Below, piece by piece: positions 17,184 to 26,791 of a DNA stretch of 64,000 bases (its first letter is position 1; each line of letters begins with the position of its first letter). A model generated the notes under the pieces. It saw only the letters and a program-made list of their open reading frames with translations, did no database searches and was not told the DNA's origin. This DNA is from CALDSL01 sp039810245 (GTDB lineage: Bacteria; Chloroflexota; Anaerolineae; Anaerolineales; Anaerolineaceae): assembly GCA_039810245.1 (NCBI GenBank), contig JBDHWQ010000016.1, positions 21,861 to 85,860 of the forward strand, read 5' to 3'. A program made the translations under genes and the position numbers.

Positions 17184-18494
17184 ATGAAACCGGCAAAACC
17201 ATCCTCGCGTAAAATTCGCTTGCCCGCCACGTTCCGGGCGCTTAACCATCGCAACTACCGCCTGTGGTTTTTCGGCCAGACGATCTCGCTGGTTGGTACC
17301 TGGATGCAGACCATGGCGCAGCAGGTACTGATCTACCGTCTCACCGGCTCGGCTGCCGCGCTGGGCTTGATCAGCTTCGTGGCGCTCATCCCGCTCATTC
17401 CGCTGTCGTTATGGGGCGGATCGCTGGTGGACCGCGCATCCAAGCGCAACGTCATCCTGATTACCCAGGCGATCATGCTGGTGCAGGCGCTGGCGCTGGC
17501 ATTGCTGACCATCACCGGGCGGGTGCAGATCTGGCACGTGTTCCTGCTGGCGTTCATTCTCGGCGCGGTTACAGCGGTAGACTTACCCGCGCGCCAGGCG
17601 TTTACCGTCGAGATGGTGGAAGGCAAAGATGATCTGATGAATGCCATCGCGCTCAATTCGGCCATGTTCAACATGGCGCGCGCGGTGGGCCCGGCCATGG
17701 CCGGCGTGGTGGTGGCTGCCACCGGCGAGGGCAACGCCTTTTTGCTCAACGCATTCACGTTTGTGGCGGTGATTATCAGCCTGCTGCTGATGCGCAACCT
17801 GCCGCAGCCACACTTTGAAGCCGGGATGGCTTCCGACGTGCGCATGCACATGGGGCAGGGCATCCGCTACGTGCGCGGGCAGCTGAATATCCTGGTGATT
17901 ATGAGCATCGTGGCGGTTAGTGCCTTTCTATCCATGCCATACACCACCCTGATGCCGGTCTTCGCCGATAATATCCTCAGCCAGAGCGCCGCGCCGGTGA
18001 TCGCCGCGCTGTGCAGCCCGGGGCGTTTGAACTGCGTGGCGCCTGAGGCGCTGCCGCTGGGGCTGCTGCTGGGCGCGGTGGGCACGGGCGCGGTGATTGG
18101 AGCGCTATATATCGCCTCGCTGAGCACCACCGCGCGCCGCGGGGTGATGCTCACAGTGGGCACCATCGGTTTTCCTGGGGTGCTGCTGCTTTTTTCGCTC
18201 TCGCGTTCCTTCGTACTATCGCTTGGGCTGCTGATCCTGCTGGGATTCGTTTTTACCTGGCAGAATGCGCTGGCCAATACCATGCTGCAGGTGGCCTCAC
18301 CAGATGAGATGCGCGGGCGCGTGATGAGTCTGTACACCATGACCACGCAGGCCACGATGCGGCTGGGCGGCCTGCAGGCCGGCTTTATGGCTGACTGGGT
18401 CGGCGCGCCGGTCTCGTTAGGTCTGGGCGCGGCGATTTCGCTGCTGTACGGTTTATACGTGGCACTGCGCTATCCAGGTATCCGCAGGTTGTAA
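17184..18494 (+). CDS. MFS exporter (EntS-like)
   Basis: A 436-residue major facilitator protein with about 12 membrane segments. The N-terminal RALNHRNYRLWFFGQTISLVG pattern (broken here into RNYRLWFFGQ) is typical of the EntS/enterobactin-exporter-like branch, along with the DLPARQAFTVEMV segment. Members export siderophores, drugs or metabolites, so specificity is open. The start is weakly marked: ATG at 17184 has GGGTGA nearby and a GTG nine bases upstream is possible. It follows the permease by 65 bases and converges on TerC. Confidence 0.85.
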   Translation: MKPAKPSSRKIRLPATFRALNHRNYRLWFFGQTISLVGTWMQTMAQQVLIYRLTGSAAALGLISFVALIPLIPLSLWGGSLVDRASKRNVILITQAIMLVQALALALLTITGRVQIWHVFLLAFILGAVTAVDLPARQAFTVEMVEGKDDLMNAIALNSAMFNMARAVGPAMAGVVVAATGEGNAFLLNAFTFVAVIISLLLMRNLPQPHFEAGMASDVRMHMGQGIRYVRGQLNILVIMSIVAVSAFLSMPYTTLMPVFADNILSQSAAPVIAALCSPGRLNCVAPEALPLGLLLGAVGTGAVIGALYIASLSTTARRGVMLTVGTIGFPGVLLLFSLSRSFVLSLGLLILLGFVFTWQNALANTMLQVASPDEMRGRVMSLYTMTTQATMRLGGLQAGFMADWVGAPVSLGLGAAISLLYGLYVALRYPGIRRL

Positions 18495-18571
18495 GGGGTG
18501 CGCGGGCACAAGGCCCGCCCTCTACAAATACCATAGCGCGGGCGGCTTTTCTGGATGGCCGGGTATTAATG

Positions 18572-19330
18572 CTAGGGCTGGCCGACTTTCTTGTGCACGT
18601 ATGGCGTGCGCAGCTCGACCGGCGCAGCTTTTTTGCCACGCATGCGCAAATTAAGGAATTCGACCATCACTGAAAAGCCCATCGCGAAATAGATGTAGCC
18701 CTTGGGTATATGCACGCCAATCGCCTCGACCACCAGTGAAAAACCGATCAGCAGCAGGAAGCTGAGCGCCAGCATCTTGACCGTGGGATGGCGGTTGACA
18801 AAGTCCATAATCGTGCCGGATGCGAGCAGCATGATCGCCATGGCGATCATCACAGCGGTGACCATAATCACCAGTTGGTTCGACATGCCTACCGCCGTGA
18901 TCACTGAATCCAGCGAGAAAATGATGTCCAGCAGCGCAATCTGCACCACCACCGCGGCCAGCGAGGGCGCTTTGATCTCGCGCTGGTGGTCTTCTTCGCC
19001 TTCCAGGCGCTCATGGATTTCGAAGGTGCTTTTTGCCAGCAGAAACAAGCCGCCGCCCAGCAGGATCAGGTCGCGGCCGGTAGCGTCCCAACCGAACACG
19101 GTGAATAGAGGCTCAGTCAGACGCACGATCCAGCTAATCGAAAACAACAGCAGGATGCGCGTTACCAGCGCGGCGCCAATGCCAAACTGCCGCGCTGTGA
19201 CGCTCTGTTTTCCAGGCAGTTTGCCTGCCAGGATAGAGATAAAAACGATATTATCGATACCCAGGACGATTTCCAGCGCCGATAAAGTCAACAGGGCGAT
19301 CCAGGAATTAGGGTCGGTCAGGAATTCCAT
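18572..19330 (-). CDS. TerC-family integral membrane protein
   Basis: A 252-residue protein with about seven membrane segments and the TerC hallmarks: LEIVLGIDNIVFISILAGKLP near the N-terminus (given here in short form LGIDNIVFI) and SLDSVITAVGM in the middle, whose acidic residues lie in membrane helices. TerC relatives act in metal ion homeostasis, notably manganese efflux, and tellurite resistance. The ATG at 19330 has a GGAGAG site; the open frame starts seven codons earlier without one. It is monocistronic and converges on the MFS exporter. Confidence 0.93.
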   Translation of the reverse strand: MEFLTDPNSWIALLTLSALEIVLGIDNIVFISILAGKLPGKQSVTARQFGIGAALVTRILLLFSISWIVRLTEPLFTVFGWDATGRDLILLGGGLFLLAKSTFEIHERLEGEEDHQREIKAPSLAAVVVQIALLDIIFSLDSVITAVGMSNQLVIMVTAVMIAMAIMLLASGTIMDFVNRHPTVKMLALSFLLLIGFSLVVEAIGVHIPKGYIYFAMGFSVMVEFLNLRMRGKKAAPVELRTPYVHKKVGQP

Positions 19331-19456
19331 CTTCTCTCCGATAAGGTGCAAAGGTACAGGTAAGAGACAGCCGCCTTTCCGGGTTCCCCGAAAGGCAGTG
19401 CGTTGGTAGAATCATAGCATATAAGCGGTTTTTCCTTGAATCCTGTTAGCAGATAA

Positions 19457-19490
19457 AAAAGAACCCCGATGCTGACATTCGGGGTTCTTT
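19457..19490 (-). terminator. Intrinsic terminator of the NBR1-domain lipoprotein gene
   Basis: A 12-base stem (19458-19469 with 19479-19490) around a nine-base loop, followed on the minus strand by a run of T. It lies 20 bases after the stop of the lipoprotein gene. Confidence 0.88.
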
Positions 19491-19509
19491 CTTGTGTGTT
19501 GCCAGCCTG

Positions 19510-20661
19510 CTACTTGTTGGGGTCCAGCCGGGGCAGGAAGAAGAAGATCTTGGTATTGGCGCCATCCCCGTTGGCGGTGACGTAAAACAGGAATGACACG
19601 CTCTTATTGGCCAGCGAGTACTCGATCAGCTTAACGTTTATCGGGTCAACCGAGTTGTCATACTGCTGCTCGCCTTCGTACAATGGCTGCTCGGGGCCGC
19701 CATCCACGCTGTAGGTGATGCGTACCGTGGCGCTGCAGTCCGGCAGGTCGCGCAGGCAGCCGACGCGGGCCAGCAGCCAGTCATAGGTGGGCACAATGAT
19801 CGGGGGGAACTGGCCAACAATGGTGGTGTTCTCGCCGGCGGGCGGCGCCAGCACCAGCACTGGCTCGTCTTCGATCACATCACCTTCCCACTGCGAGTTG
19901 TTCATGCGGTATACCGCGCCGCTGGTAGAAGTCGGGTCGCCGGGGCAGGTCAGCAGCGTGCCGCTGCCGGTCTTCCAGGTGGCCAGGCACATATTATCCA
20001 CGAAGCTGTAGGTATCACCCACCTGGATCTCAGCCCACACCGGGCGCTCCTGGTTGGTAGCCACATCGACCACGCCAAACACGCCGCCCTGGGCATTGCG
20101 GAATTTCCAATAGCTGTAATGGCGCTTGTTGTCCGGCGGGGCGGTAAGGGTGAGCGAAATCTGCACCGTTTCGCCGGGGGCCACATTTTTGCTCACCATT
20201 GGCACGGCCAGCGGGCTGCCGAGCACGTCGCCACCGTCATAGACGATCTGGTAATCCGGCGTCCAGGTGCAGGTGCCGATGTTTTTAATGGCCCAGGTTT
20301 TGACGAACGGCGTATTGCCGGGGATCATCGTGCCATCCGGGATGGTGACGTCTCCCACAAAGCTGGCAAAATCACAGGTGGCGCTGCGCGGCTGCGAGGT
20401 GGCAGTGGGGGCGGTGGCTGCCGAAGGCGTTCCGCCGGTTGGCTTTGGGGTGGGCTGCGTGGTGGGCGCCTGGGCGCTGGCCTTGAGCGAAGCCACCTCG
20501 GTCGACAGCACGCTCATGGTGGCGGCTACGGCGGTATTCATGCGGTTCTGGTCGAGTGTTGCTTCTACGGTTGGCGTGGTTTGGGCCGCGGACGGGCTAC
20601 ACGCGGATAGCACGGGAAGGAACAGCACCAGTATCGAAACAATCCAGGGGAGTCTTTTCAT
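19510..20661 (-). CDS. Surface lipoprotein with NBR1-type Ig-like domain
   Basis: A 383-residue protein. A lipoprotein signal peptide ends in the lipobox LSAC (Cys about residue 21), then comes a Thr/Pro-rich linker. The middle carries an NBR1-like Ig (FW) domain: FVGDVTIPDG, FVKTWAIKNIGTCTW and the closing SYWKFRNAQGGVFG. The C-terminal half has paired cysteines and is not recognised. Such domains are common in Chloroflexi extracellular proteins, where they serve as binding or spacer modules. The start at 20661 gives a proper signal peptide and has AAAGG upstream; the longer frame does not. VanZ lies immediately upstream, so the two probably share a transcript. Confidence 0.85.
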   Translation of the reverse strand: MKRLPWIVSILVLFLPVLSACSPSAAQTTPTVEATLDQNRMNTAVAATMSVLSTEVASLKASAQAPTTQPTPKPTGGTPSAATAPTATSQPRSATCDFASFVGDVTIPDGTMIPGNTPFVKTWAIKNIGTCTWTPDYQIVYDGGDVLGSPLAVPMVSKNVAPGETVQISLTLTAPPDNKRHYSYWKFRNAQGGVFGVVDVATNQERPVWAEIQVGDTYSFVDNMCLATWKTGSGTLLTCPGDPTSTSGAVYRMNNSQWEGDVIEDEPVLVLAPPAGENTTIVGQFPPIIVPTYDWLLARVGCLRDLPDCSATVRITYSVDGGPEQPLYEGEQQYDNSVDPINVKLIEYSLANKSVSFLFYVTANGDGANTKIFFFLPRLDPNK

Positions 20662-20665
20662 GAGT

Positions 20666-21088
20666 TTACCTTTCCATCTCTTGAGCGCGCAGCGATCGGC
20701 TTTTACCTCGCCAGTATGCCACCAGGGCCATGCCCGCCAGCCCGGCGAGGATATCCACGCGCAGGTCAAAGAATTCTTCATGAGTGAATGGCGCGCCGGC
20801 AGTGATGATCTGCAAACCTTCCTGCAGAATGCCCAGCGCGAGAGTTATGCTGATCAGCGCCAGCACCTGCCCACCACTGGCCGGTGACTGCTGGCTGCGG
20901 GGAACCACCAGAGAGAAGATCAGCCCGCCGAGGATGGCATACAGCACGCTGTGGGCCAGCACGTGCACCCAGTTCTGGGCGAACACGCGGTTGAAGATAG
21001 CCGCCGTGGTGGGGTTGTACTGGCTGGCCCAGGCAGCCGGGAACAGGATACCTGCTACCCAAATGACGAGGAACAGTTTTTTCCACAC
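20666..21088 (-). CDS. VanZ-like membrane protein
   Basis: A 140-residue protein with about four membrane segments and a VanZ-like pattern (HVLAHSVLYAILGGL and DLRVDILAGLAGM). VanZ relatives confer low-level glycopeptide resistance in some bacteria, but most have unknown roles. The GTG at 21088 is chosen because a TATAAT -10 box (21095-21100) lies only six bases upstream, which fits a leaderless transcript; the longer frame to 21148 would run through that promoter and a terminator. It ends four bases before the lipoprotein start. Confidence 0.78.
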   Translation of the reverse strand: MWKKLFLVIWVAGILFPAAWASQYNPTTAAIFNRVFAQNWVHVLAHSVLYAILGGLIFSLVVPRSQQSPASGGQVLALISITLALGILQEGLQIITAGAPFTHEEFFDLRVDILAGLAGMALVAYWRGKSRSLRAQEMER

Positions 21089-21094
21089 AGGCGC

Positions 21095-21100
21095 ATTATA
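21095..21100 (-). promoter_or_regulatory. -10 box six bases before VanZ start (leaderless type)
   Basis: TATAAT on the minus strand, with the GTG start six bases downstream. No ribosome binding site fits between them. The -35 region is weak. Confidence 0.55.
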
Positions 21101-21124
21101 CCAGCACCCGCCAGGAAAGAATGC

Positions 21125-21170
21125 GCGCAAGAAAAATGAGCCGCTCACGGGCGGCTCATTTTTCTTGCGC
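21125..21170 (-). terminator. Long perfect hairpin terminator of the BMP-type ABC operon
   Basis: A 20-base perfect inverted repeat (21125-21144 with 21151-21170) with a six-base loop and A/T runs in its arms. It lies just after the stop of the permease at 21176, which would be terminated on the minus strand, and the symmetric A/T runs could also stop transcription the other way. Confidence 0.85.
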
Positions 21171-21175
21171 AGGCT

Positions 21176-22444
21176 TTATTCTTTCTCGTAGGGCACGCCG
21201 TCGGCGGCGGGGCCCTGGCTGCGGCCAACGACGCCGGCCAGTACGATCATGGTGGCGATGTAGGGCGCCATCAGCAGGAACTGCGACGGGATGGGAATGC
21301 GCAGGATGGCCAGGCGCGTGGCCAGGGCGTCGGCAAAGCCGAAAAGCAGCCCGGCGCCGAAGGAGCCGAAAGGCGTCCAGTTGCCAAAGATCATGGCGGC
21401 CAGGCCGATAAAGCCGCGCCCGGCGGTCATCACTTCGTCGAAGCGACCCACCGAACCCAGGGTGAAATATGCGCCGCCAAAGCCGGCCATCAGCCCGCCC
21501 AGCATCACCGACAGGTAGCGAGTGCGGATGACGTTGATGCCCAGCGTGTCGGCTGCCTTGGGGTGTTCGCCCACCGCGCGCACGCGCAGCCCCCAGCGGG
21601 TGTTGAACAGCGCCACCTGGAGCACGATGAGGAAGATGAACAGCATGTAAACAAACAGGTTGTTGCGGAACAGGATGGAGCCAAAGAACGGGATGTTCAC
21701 CAGCCCGGGGATGTTGAAAGGCTGGAACAGGCCGGGGTTGTTGAGCGCCTCGTTGGACTGCAGGAACTTGGCCGAGATGTACGAGGTGAGGCCGGTGGCG
21801 AAGATGTTGATTACCGTGCCGGAGACGATCTGGTTGACTTTGTATTTGATTGACAGCCAGGCGTGGATCAGCGCCATGAACATGCCCATCAGCATGGCCG
21901 CCAGCAGCCCCAACCACAGGTTTTGCGTCACGCTGCCCACCAGCGCTCCCACCAGCGCACCGGCCAGCATCATACCTTCGATACCGATGTTGACCACACC
22001 GGCGCGTTCGCACAGGATGCCTGACAGCGCGCCAAATGTAATGGGCACAGCTTTTGACAGCGTGGTCGATACCAGCCCGGCCAGGTTGAGTGATTTATCT
22101 GCCGCGGCCCACACCAGGAAGCCGAAGACAAACGCAAATACCACCAGGCTGAGGATCAGGTTGGTGCGGTGCTTGAAGCCGCGCACGAGCTGGTAAGCGC
22201 CGGCGCCAAGAACAAACGCGGTGATGACGTACAGCGCGGTCAGACTGTGTACGGGCCAGGGGGGCAGCTCGGTGATGCTGCCGCTGGCGTTCAGCCCAAA
22301 CGTGGAGCGCATATCCGAGGTGATGCCACGGGTGAAGAACAGCAGAGTAATCACCCCCAGCAGGACAAATACCAAGCCCATAGCGATACGACGGGTGGGG
22401 CTGGAGACTTCAACGTGCTTGCGAAGAGCGGTATCGGTGGCCAT
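21176..22444 (-). CDS. ABC transporter permease, simple sugar/nucleoside type (second)
   Basis: A 422-residue inner membrane permease of the BPD_transp_2 family (YufQ/NupQ-like), with about ten segments. Recognisable blocks are CERAGVVNIGIEGMMLAGAL and VGEHPKAADTLGINV followed by GLMAGFGGAYFTLG, typical of nucleoside and simple-sugar importers. It forms the channel with the neighbouring permease. Its ATG at 22444 touches the last base of the upstream permease stop, indicating coupling. Confidence 0.93.
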   Translation of the reverse strand: MATDTALRKHVEVSSPTRRIAMGLVFVLLGVITLLFFTRGITSDMRSTFGLNASGSITELPPWPVHSLTALYVITAFVLGAGAYQLVRGFKHRTNLILSLVVFAFVFGFLVWAAADKSLNLAGLVSTTLSKAVPITFGALSGILCERAGVVNIGIEGMMLAGALVGALVGSVTQNLWLGLLAAMLMGMFMALIHAWLSIKYKVNQIVSGTVINIFATGLTSYISAKFLQSNEALNNPGLFQPFNIPGLVNIPFFGSILFRNNLFVYMLFIFLIVLQVALFNTRWGLRVRAVGEHPKAADTLGINVIRTRYLSVMLGGLMAGFGGAYFTLGSVGRFDEVMTAGRGFIGLAAMIFGNWTPFGSFGAGLLFGFADALATRLAILRIPIPSQFLLMAPYIATMIVLAGVVGRSQGPAADGVPYEKE

Positions 22445-23739
22445 TATTTATTCCCTCCCCAACTGCTCAACGTCACCGCGCCTTCTGTCTTGGAAGGCGC
22501 GCGCAGCCGGTAGATGGTGCGGATGATGGCAGGGGCGGCAATGAAGGCCAGGATAACGGCCTGGAGGATGGAGATGATGTCAATCGGCACGTTCGAGGTG
22601 ACCTGCATGCGCGTGGCGCCATTGCGCAGCGTGCCGAACAGCAGCGAGGCCAGCACCACGCCGGCCGGGTGGCTGTTGCCAAGCAGCGCCAGGGCAATCG
22701 CATCGAAGCCGTAGCCGGAGGAGAAGGCCATTGCCAGGTTGTAATTGACGCCCAGCACTTCGTTGGCGCCGGCCATGCCGCACAGCGCTCCCGAAAGGGC
22801 CATGGCGGCGATGGTGTTGCGCGAGACGTTCATGCCGGCGTATTTGGCGGCGAAGGGGTTAGCGCCTACGGTGCGCAGGTCGAAGCCCCAGGTGGTCTTG
22901 AACAGGAACCAGTACACCACATAGGCCATCGCCAGGGCAATGAAGAACCCCAGGTGGAAGCGGATTGGCTCGCCGAAGAAGCGTGGCAGCATTGCGCTGG
23001 GCTCGATGGTGGGGCTGATAGGGTTGAACGAACCGGGGCGTTTCATCGGTCCGGTGAGCAGCCAGTCGCTCAACCGGAAAGCGATGTAGTTCATCATGAT
23101 TGTGTTGATTACTTCATGCCCACCGGTTTTGGCTTTCAACCATCCGGGGATGAAGCCCCACACCGCGCCACCCAGCGCACCGGCCAGCATCGCCAGCGGC
23201 AGGTGGATGATGGTTGGCAGCCCTTTGATGGCATACCCGGCGTATGCCGCGGTGGCCGCGCCGATAAAGAGCTGGCCTTCCGCGCCAATGTTAAACACGC
23301 CAGCGCGGAATCCCAGGGCTACACCCAGGCCGGCGAAAATGTAGGGCGTGGATGCCACCAGGCTTTCGAGGAAGGGGTTGAAGGCGCGGCGGATTTCAGC
23401 CGAGTCACCGGAGCTGAGCGCGGCAGCGATGCGCGCCGGGTCGCCGATAGAGCCGCTGAACAGCGCGCCGTAAGCTGTAGCGATTGTGCGCCAGGCTTCG
23501 CGCAGCCCCGCGCCAAACGACTGCCCAAACGCGGCATAGACTTCCTGGCTGGTGACAGCGATAAAGATGGCGCCCAGCACCAGGCCAGAGAAGATGGCCA
23601 GCAGCGGAATGGCAACCATGCGGCCATAACTGCGGCGCGCTTTGCCTTTGGGCGGTGTCGGGTCGGTCACTTCTTGCAGCAAGATCTGTCCCGCGTCAGC
23701 GCGCGGGTCCGGGCTTTGTTCCCCAGGGCGCTTATCCAA
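22444..23739 (-). CDS. ABC transporter permease, simple sugar/nucleoside type (first)
   Basis: A 431-residue permease (YufP/NupP-like) with about ten segments and the family blocks FRAGVFNIGAEGQLFIGA and GANPFAAKYAGMNV with ALSGALCGMAGANEVLG. The start is the TTG at 23739: it follows GGGGGGAGG by five bases and overlaps the ATPase stop by eight bases. ATG codons further upstream lie inside the ATPase gene without ribosome sites. It partners the second permease in the same transporter. Confidence 0.9.
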   Translation of the reverse strand: MDKRPGEQSPDPRADAGQILLQEVTDPTPPKGKARRSYGRMVAIPLLAIFSGLVLGAIFIAVTSQEVYAAFGQSFGAGLREAWRTIATAYGALFSGSIGDPARIAAALSSGDSAEIRRAFNPFLESLVASTPYIFAGLGVALGFRAGVFNIGAEGQLFIGAATAAYAGYAIKGLPTIIHLPLAMLAGALGGAVWGFIPGWLKAKTGGHEVINTIMMNYIAFRLSDWLLTGPMKRPGSFNPISPTIEPSAMLPRFFGEPIRFHLGFFIALAMAYVVYWFLFKTTWGFDLRTVGANPFAAKYAGMNVSRNTIAAMALSGALCGMAGANEVLGVNYNLAMAFSSGYGFDAIALALLGNSHPAGVVLASLLFGTLRNGATRMQVTSNVPIDIISILQAVILAFIAAPAIIRTIYRLRAPSKTEGAVTLSSWGGNK

Positions 23740-25318
23740 TGGAACCTCCCCCCGCTGTCCGGGTCTCTTCATCCAACTTCTGGGCACTGCCATTGCCGCG
23801 CGCCTTTTCCGGCGGGATGCCGGCCATCAGCAGACCGATGTATTCTTTGGTGGCCTCGGCGGCGGGTACCACGGCGACAATCTGCCCGCGGTACATGACC
23901 GCGATGCGATCGGATAACTGCATAATTTCATCCAGCTCGGTGGACACCAGCAACACGCCCACGCCATCATCGCGGCGGCGCAGGATTTGCGAATGGATGT
24001 ACTCGATCGAGCCGACGTCCAGGCCGCGAGTAGGCTGCGAGGCGATCAGCAGCTTGATGGGGCGCGAAAGCTCGCGCGCCACGATGACTTTCTGCTGGTT
24101 GCCGCCCGAAAGCGAGCCGGCGCTGGTTTCGGCGCTGGGTGTGCGCACATCATATTGCTGGATCAACTCGGCAGCCTCACGCTCGATACGAGGCCAGTCC
24201 ATGTTGATGCCGCGCGCGTTAGGCGTGAGGTAATAGGTTTGCAGCACAAGGTTTTCGTAGATAGGGAAGGAAAGCACCAGCCCATCACGCTGGCGATCTT
24301 CGGGGATGTGCGCTGTGCCCAGTTCGGTGATCTCGCGCGGGTGGGCGCGGGTGATATCATGTCCATCCAACAGGATCTTGCCACTCAGTGAGGTGCGCAG
24401 GCCGGTCAGAGTCTCCACCAGCTCGGTCTGGCCATTGCCCTGCACGCCGGCCACGCCGACCACTTCGCCGGCGCGCACTTCAAAGTTGACGCCGTCTACG
24501 GCGAGCTGGTCGCGTTCGTCGAGCACCACCAGGTTTTGCACTTCCAGCACGTTCTCTCCGGCGTTCACCGGGTTGCGCGTCAGCTCCAGGTCTACCGCGC
24601 GGCCCACCATCATCGCGGCCAGTTTTTCCTGATCGGCTTCGCTGGGCAGGGTAGCGCCAACCACCTTGCCACGGCGGATGACGGTGATGCGGTCGGCCAC
24701 ATCCAGCACTTCGCGCAGCTTGTGGGTGATGAAGATAATCGATTTGCCCTGCGCGGTAAGCCCGTGCATGATCTTGAACAGCTCATCGGCTTCCTGCGGG
24801 GTGAGCACAGCGGTAGGCTCGTCGAAAATGAGAATATCGGCGTTGCGATAGAGCAGCTTGATAATCTCCACGCGCTGCTGCACGCCCACCGGCAGGTCTT
24901 TGATGTAGCTATCGGGGTCGACGGCCAGGTTGTACTGGTGCGAAATCTCGCGGATGCGCCGGGCCGCGCTGGCGCGGTCCAGCAGCCCGCCGGGACGCAG
25001 CGGCTCATCCCCCAGCATAACGTTTTCGGTGACGGTGAAGACGGGGATAAGCATAAAGTGCTGGTGCACCATGCCAATCCCTGCGGCGATGGCATCGGAA
25101 GGGGAGTGGAATTTTTTGGCAACTCCGCGGACGGAGATTTGCCCCTCGTCGGGCTGGTACAGACCGTACAGGATGTTCATCAGCGTAGTCTTCCCCGCGC
25201 CGTTTTCGCCCAGCAGGGCATGAATTTCCCCCGGCTCGAGGGTCAGGCTGATATGGTCATTGGCCAGTACGCCGGGAAACTGCTTGGTAATATCTTTCAG
25301 TTCGAGTACGGGCGTCAT
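23732..25318 (-). CDS. ABC transporter ATPase, two-domain (BMP-type nucleoside importer)
   Basis: A 528-residue protein with two ABC domains in tandem. The first has Walker A GENGAGKTT and Walker B LIFDEPTAVLT, with its signature weak (LPVGVQQRVEI). The second has a relaxed Walker A (GVQGNGQTE) and the signature SLSGGNQQKVIVARE, as in Rbs/Nup-type importers. The tandem layout fits simple sugar and nucleoside uptake (YufO/NupO-like). It lies between the BMP substrate-binding gene upstream and two permease genes downstream. Confidence 0.95.
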   Translation of the reverse strand: MTPVLELKDITKQFPGVLANDHISLTLEPGEIHALLGENGAGKTTLMNILYGLYQPDEGQISVRGVAKKFHSPSDAIAAGIGMVHQHFMLIPVFTVTENVMLGDEPLRPGGLLDRASAARRIREISHQYNLAVDPDSYIKDLPVGVQQRVEIIKLLYRNADILIFDEPTAVLTPQEADELFKIMHGLTAQGKSIIFITHKLREVLDVADRITVIRRGKVVGATLPSEADQEKLAAMMVGRAVDLELTRNPVNAGENVLEVQNLVVLDERDQLAVDGVNFEVRAGEVVGVAGVQGNGQTELVETLTGLRTSLSGKILLDGHDITRAHPREITELGTAHIPEDRQRDGLVLSFPIYENLVLQTYYLTPNARGINMDWPRIEREAAELIQQYDVRTPSAETSAGSLSGGNQQKVIVARELSRPIKLLIASQPTRGLDVGSIEYIHSQILRRRDDGVGVLLVSTELDEIMQLSDRIAVMYRGQIVAVVPAAEATKEYIGLLMAGIPPEKARGNGSAQKLDEETRTAGGGSIG

Positions 25319-25490
25319 GTGATCCTATCTCCCAGATCTTGGGTGGTTATCATAATTGTAGCATCGAACCAGAAAAGTCTGCCCCGGGCGGCAGTGTGGC
25401 ATTCTCTCGCACCCGCGGCAGCTTCATTGTAGCTGAAATTCTGCCCAGGTGTAGACAAATTGAGAAGAACGGCGCGCCAATCGTATGACA

Positions 25491-25523
25491 AAAGACAGCC
25501 TGGGGTATACCCAGGCTGTCTTT
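25491..25523 (-). terminator. Terminator after the BMP lipoprotein gene
   Basis: A 14-base stem (25491-25504 with 25510-25523) and a five-base loop lie 20 bases after the BMP gene stop. It separates the abundant binding protein from the ATPase gene and could allow partial read-through. The T run on the minus strand is short. Confidence 0.82.
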
Positions 25524-25542
25524 GTTGGTCTTGACGAAAAGC

Positions 25543-26700
25543 TTACTGCGAAACGGTGGTCTTGACCGCGCCGGAGATGATGTCGGCCTTGAGCTGGTCG
25601 ACTTCGGCCTTCAGCTCAGCGCTCATCACGGTGGTCTCGGGGATGCCAACGCCGTTGTTCTCGAGCGTGCCCAGGAAGGTGCCGCCCTTGAACGAGCCAT
25701 CGGCTACCTGCTTGGCAGCTTCGTACACGGCCACGTCAATCATTTTCTGCACCGAAGTGAGGACGATGTCCTTGAAATCGGGCGAGCTGACGGTCCAGTC
25801 GGTATCAACGCCAACAATCCAGGCATTGCCGCGTTCTTTGACGGCGGCAGCGGTGCCCAGACCCACGGGGCCAGCAACGGGCATGATCACGTCCGCGCCT
25901 TCGTCCATCAGGGTTTCGCCCAGGCGGCGGCCGTCATCGGTCGACTCGAAGTTACCGGCGAAGAGGCCTTCCTGCTTGGCGGGGTCCCAACCGAGGACTT
26001 CCACCTTAGTGCCCTTCTTCTCGTTGTAATACTTGACGCCCATGGCAAAGCCATCCATGAAGGAGGTCACCGAGGGGATCTGGATGCCACCGAAGGTGCC
26101 GACCTTGCCGGTCTTGGTGGAGGCAGCGGCCACGTAGCCGGCCAGGAAGCCAGCCTGGTCGGTCGCGAAGACCAGACCCAGCACATTGGGGATGGTGGGA
26201 TCGTAGGCGAAGTCGACGATGGCGAACTTCTGATTGGGGTTAGCGGTAGCGGCGGCCGAGGTGGCATCGCCCAGCAGGAAGCCGACGGTCACGATCAGGT
26301 CGCAGCCTTCTTCCATGAAGGCATTGATATTCTTTTCGTAATCGGTCTGCTGCTGCGATTCCAGGTACTTGGCCTCGCCAAATTCATCGGCGGCGCGCTG
26401 CGCGCCGGCCCAGGCGCTGGCATTGAAGGACTTGTCATCAATACCACCCGAGTCGGTGACTTCGCAAACCTTGATCTTTCCGGTGGTGGGGGCGGTGGTG
26501 GCAGCCGGGGCTTCCGTGGCAGCGGGCGCCATCGTGGCGGCGGGCGCCATGGTGGCGGCAGGCGCCATGGTGGCGGCCGGGGCTTCCGTGGCGGGAGCTG
26601 CCGTGGCGGCGGGAGCTTCGGTAGCGGCGGTCGCGCAGGACGCCAGGAGCATAGACGCCAGCACGAGGAACGCCAGAAGGGTGTACAACTTCTTCGACAT
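25543..26700 (-). CDS. BMP-family substrate-binding lipoprotein (nucleoside ABC importer)
   Basis: A 385-residue protein. A lipoprotein signal with lipobox LASC (Cys about 22) is followed by an Ala/Pro/Thr/Met repeat linker (about 25-75) and a BMP/Med domain from KIKVCEVTDSGGIDDKSFN. BMP proteins such as PnrA bind purine nucleosides, so this is the binding protein of the ABC importer. It starts at ATG 26700 after GGAGAA; the longer frame lacks a signal peptide start. Its own terminator sits between it and the ATPase. Confidence 0.94.
   Translation of the reverse strand: MSKKLYTLLAFLVLASMLLASCATAATEAPAATAAPATEAPAATMAPAATMAPAATMAPAATEAPAATTAPTTGKIKVCEVTDSGGIDDKSFNASAWAGAQRAADEFGEAKYLESQQQTDYEKNINAFMEEGCDLIVTVGFLLGDATSAAATANPNQKFAIVDFAYDPTIPNVLGLVFATDQAGFLAGYVAAASTKTGKVGTFGGIQIPSVTSFMDGFAMGVKYYNEKKGTKVEVLGWDPAKQEGLFAGNFESTDDGRRLGETLMDEGADVIMPVAGPVGLGTAAAVKERGNAWIVGVDTDWTVSSPDFKDIVLTSVQKMIDVAVYEAAKQVADGSFKGGTFLGTLENNGVGIPETTVMSAELKAEVDQLKADIISGAVKTTVSQ
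26504..26625 (-). repeat. 18-base tandem repeat coding for the BMP linker
   Basis: Three near-identical 18-base units (26522-26539, 26540-26557, 26558-26575) encode Ala-Pro-Ala-Ala-Thr-Met, flanked by degenerate copies. The repeat lies in the unstructured tether between lipid anchor and binding domain, where copy number is likely to vary between strains. Confidence 0.85.
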
Positions 26701-26791
26701 GTGATTCTCCTTCTCTTCAATTGGTGAACGGTGGTGGGAAGGCAGGCGAAATGCCATGCTTGCAGCGAACGTTTCCCACCTATCAAAAGTA

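Noticed and set aside
22669..23898. Long plus-strand reading frame opposite the ABC permease
   Set aside because: It is antisense to a strongly recognised permease and its product has low-complexity composition without motifs. Similar long antisense frames across the GC-rich genes were left out for the same reason.
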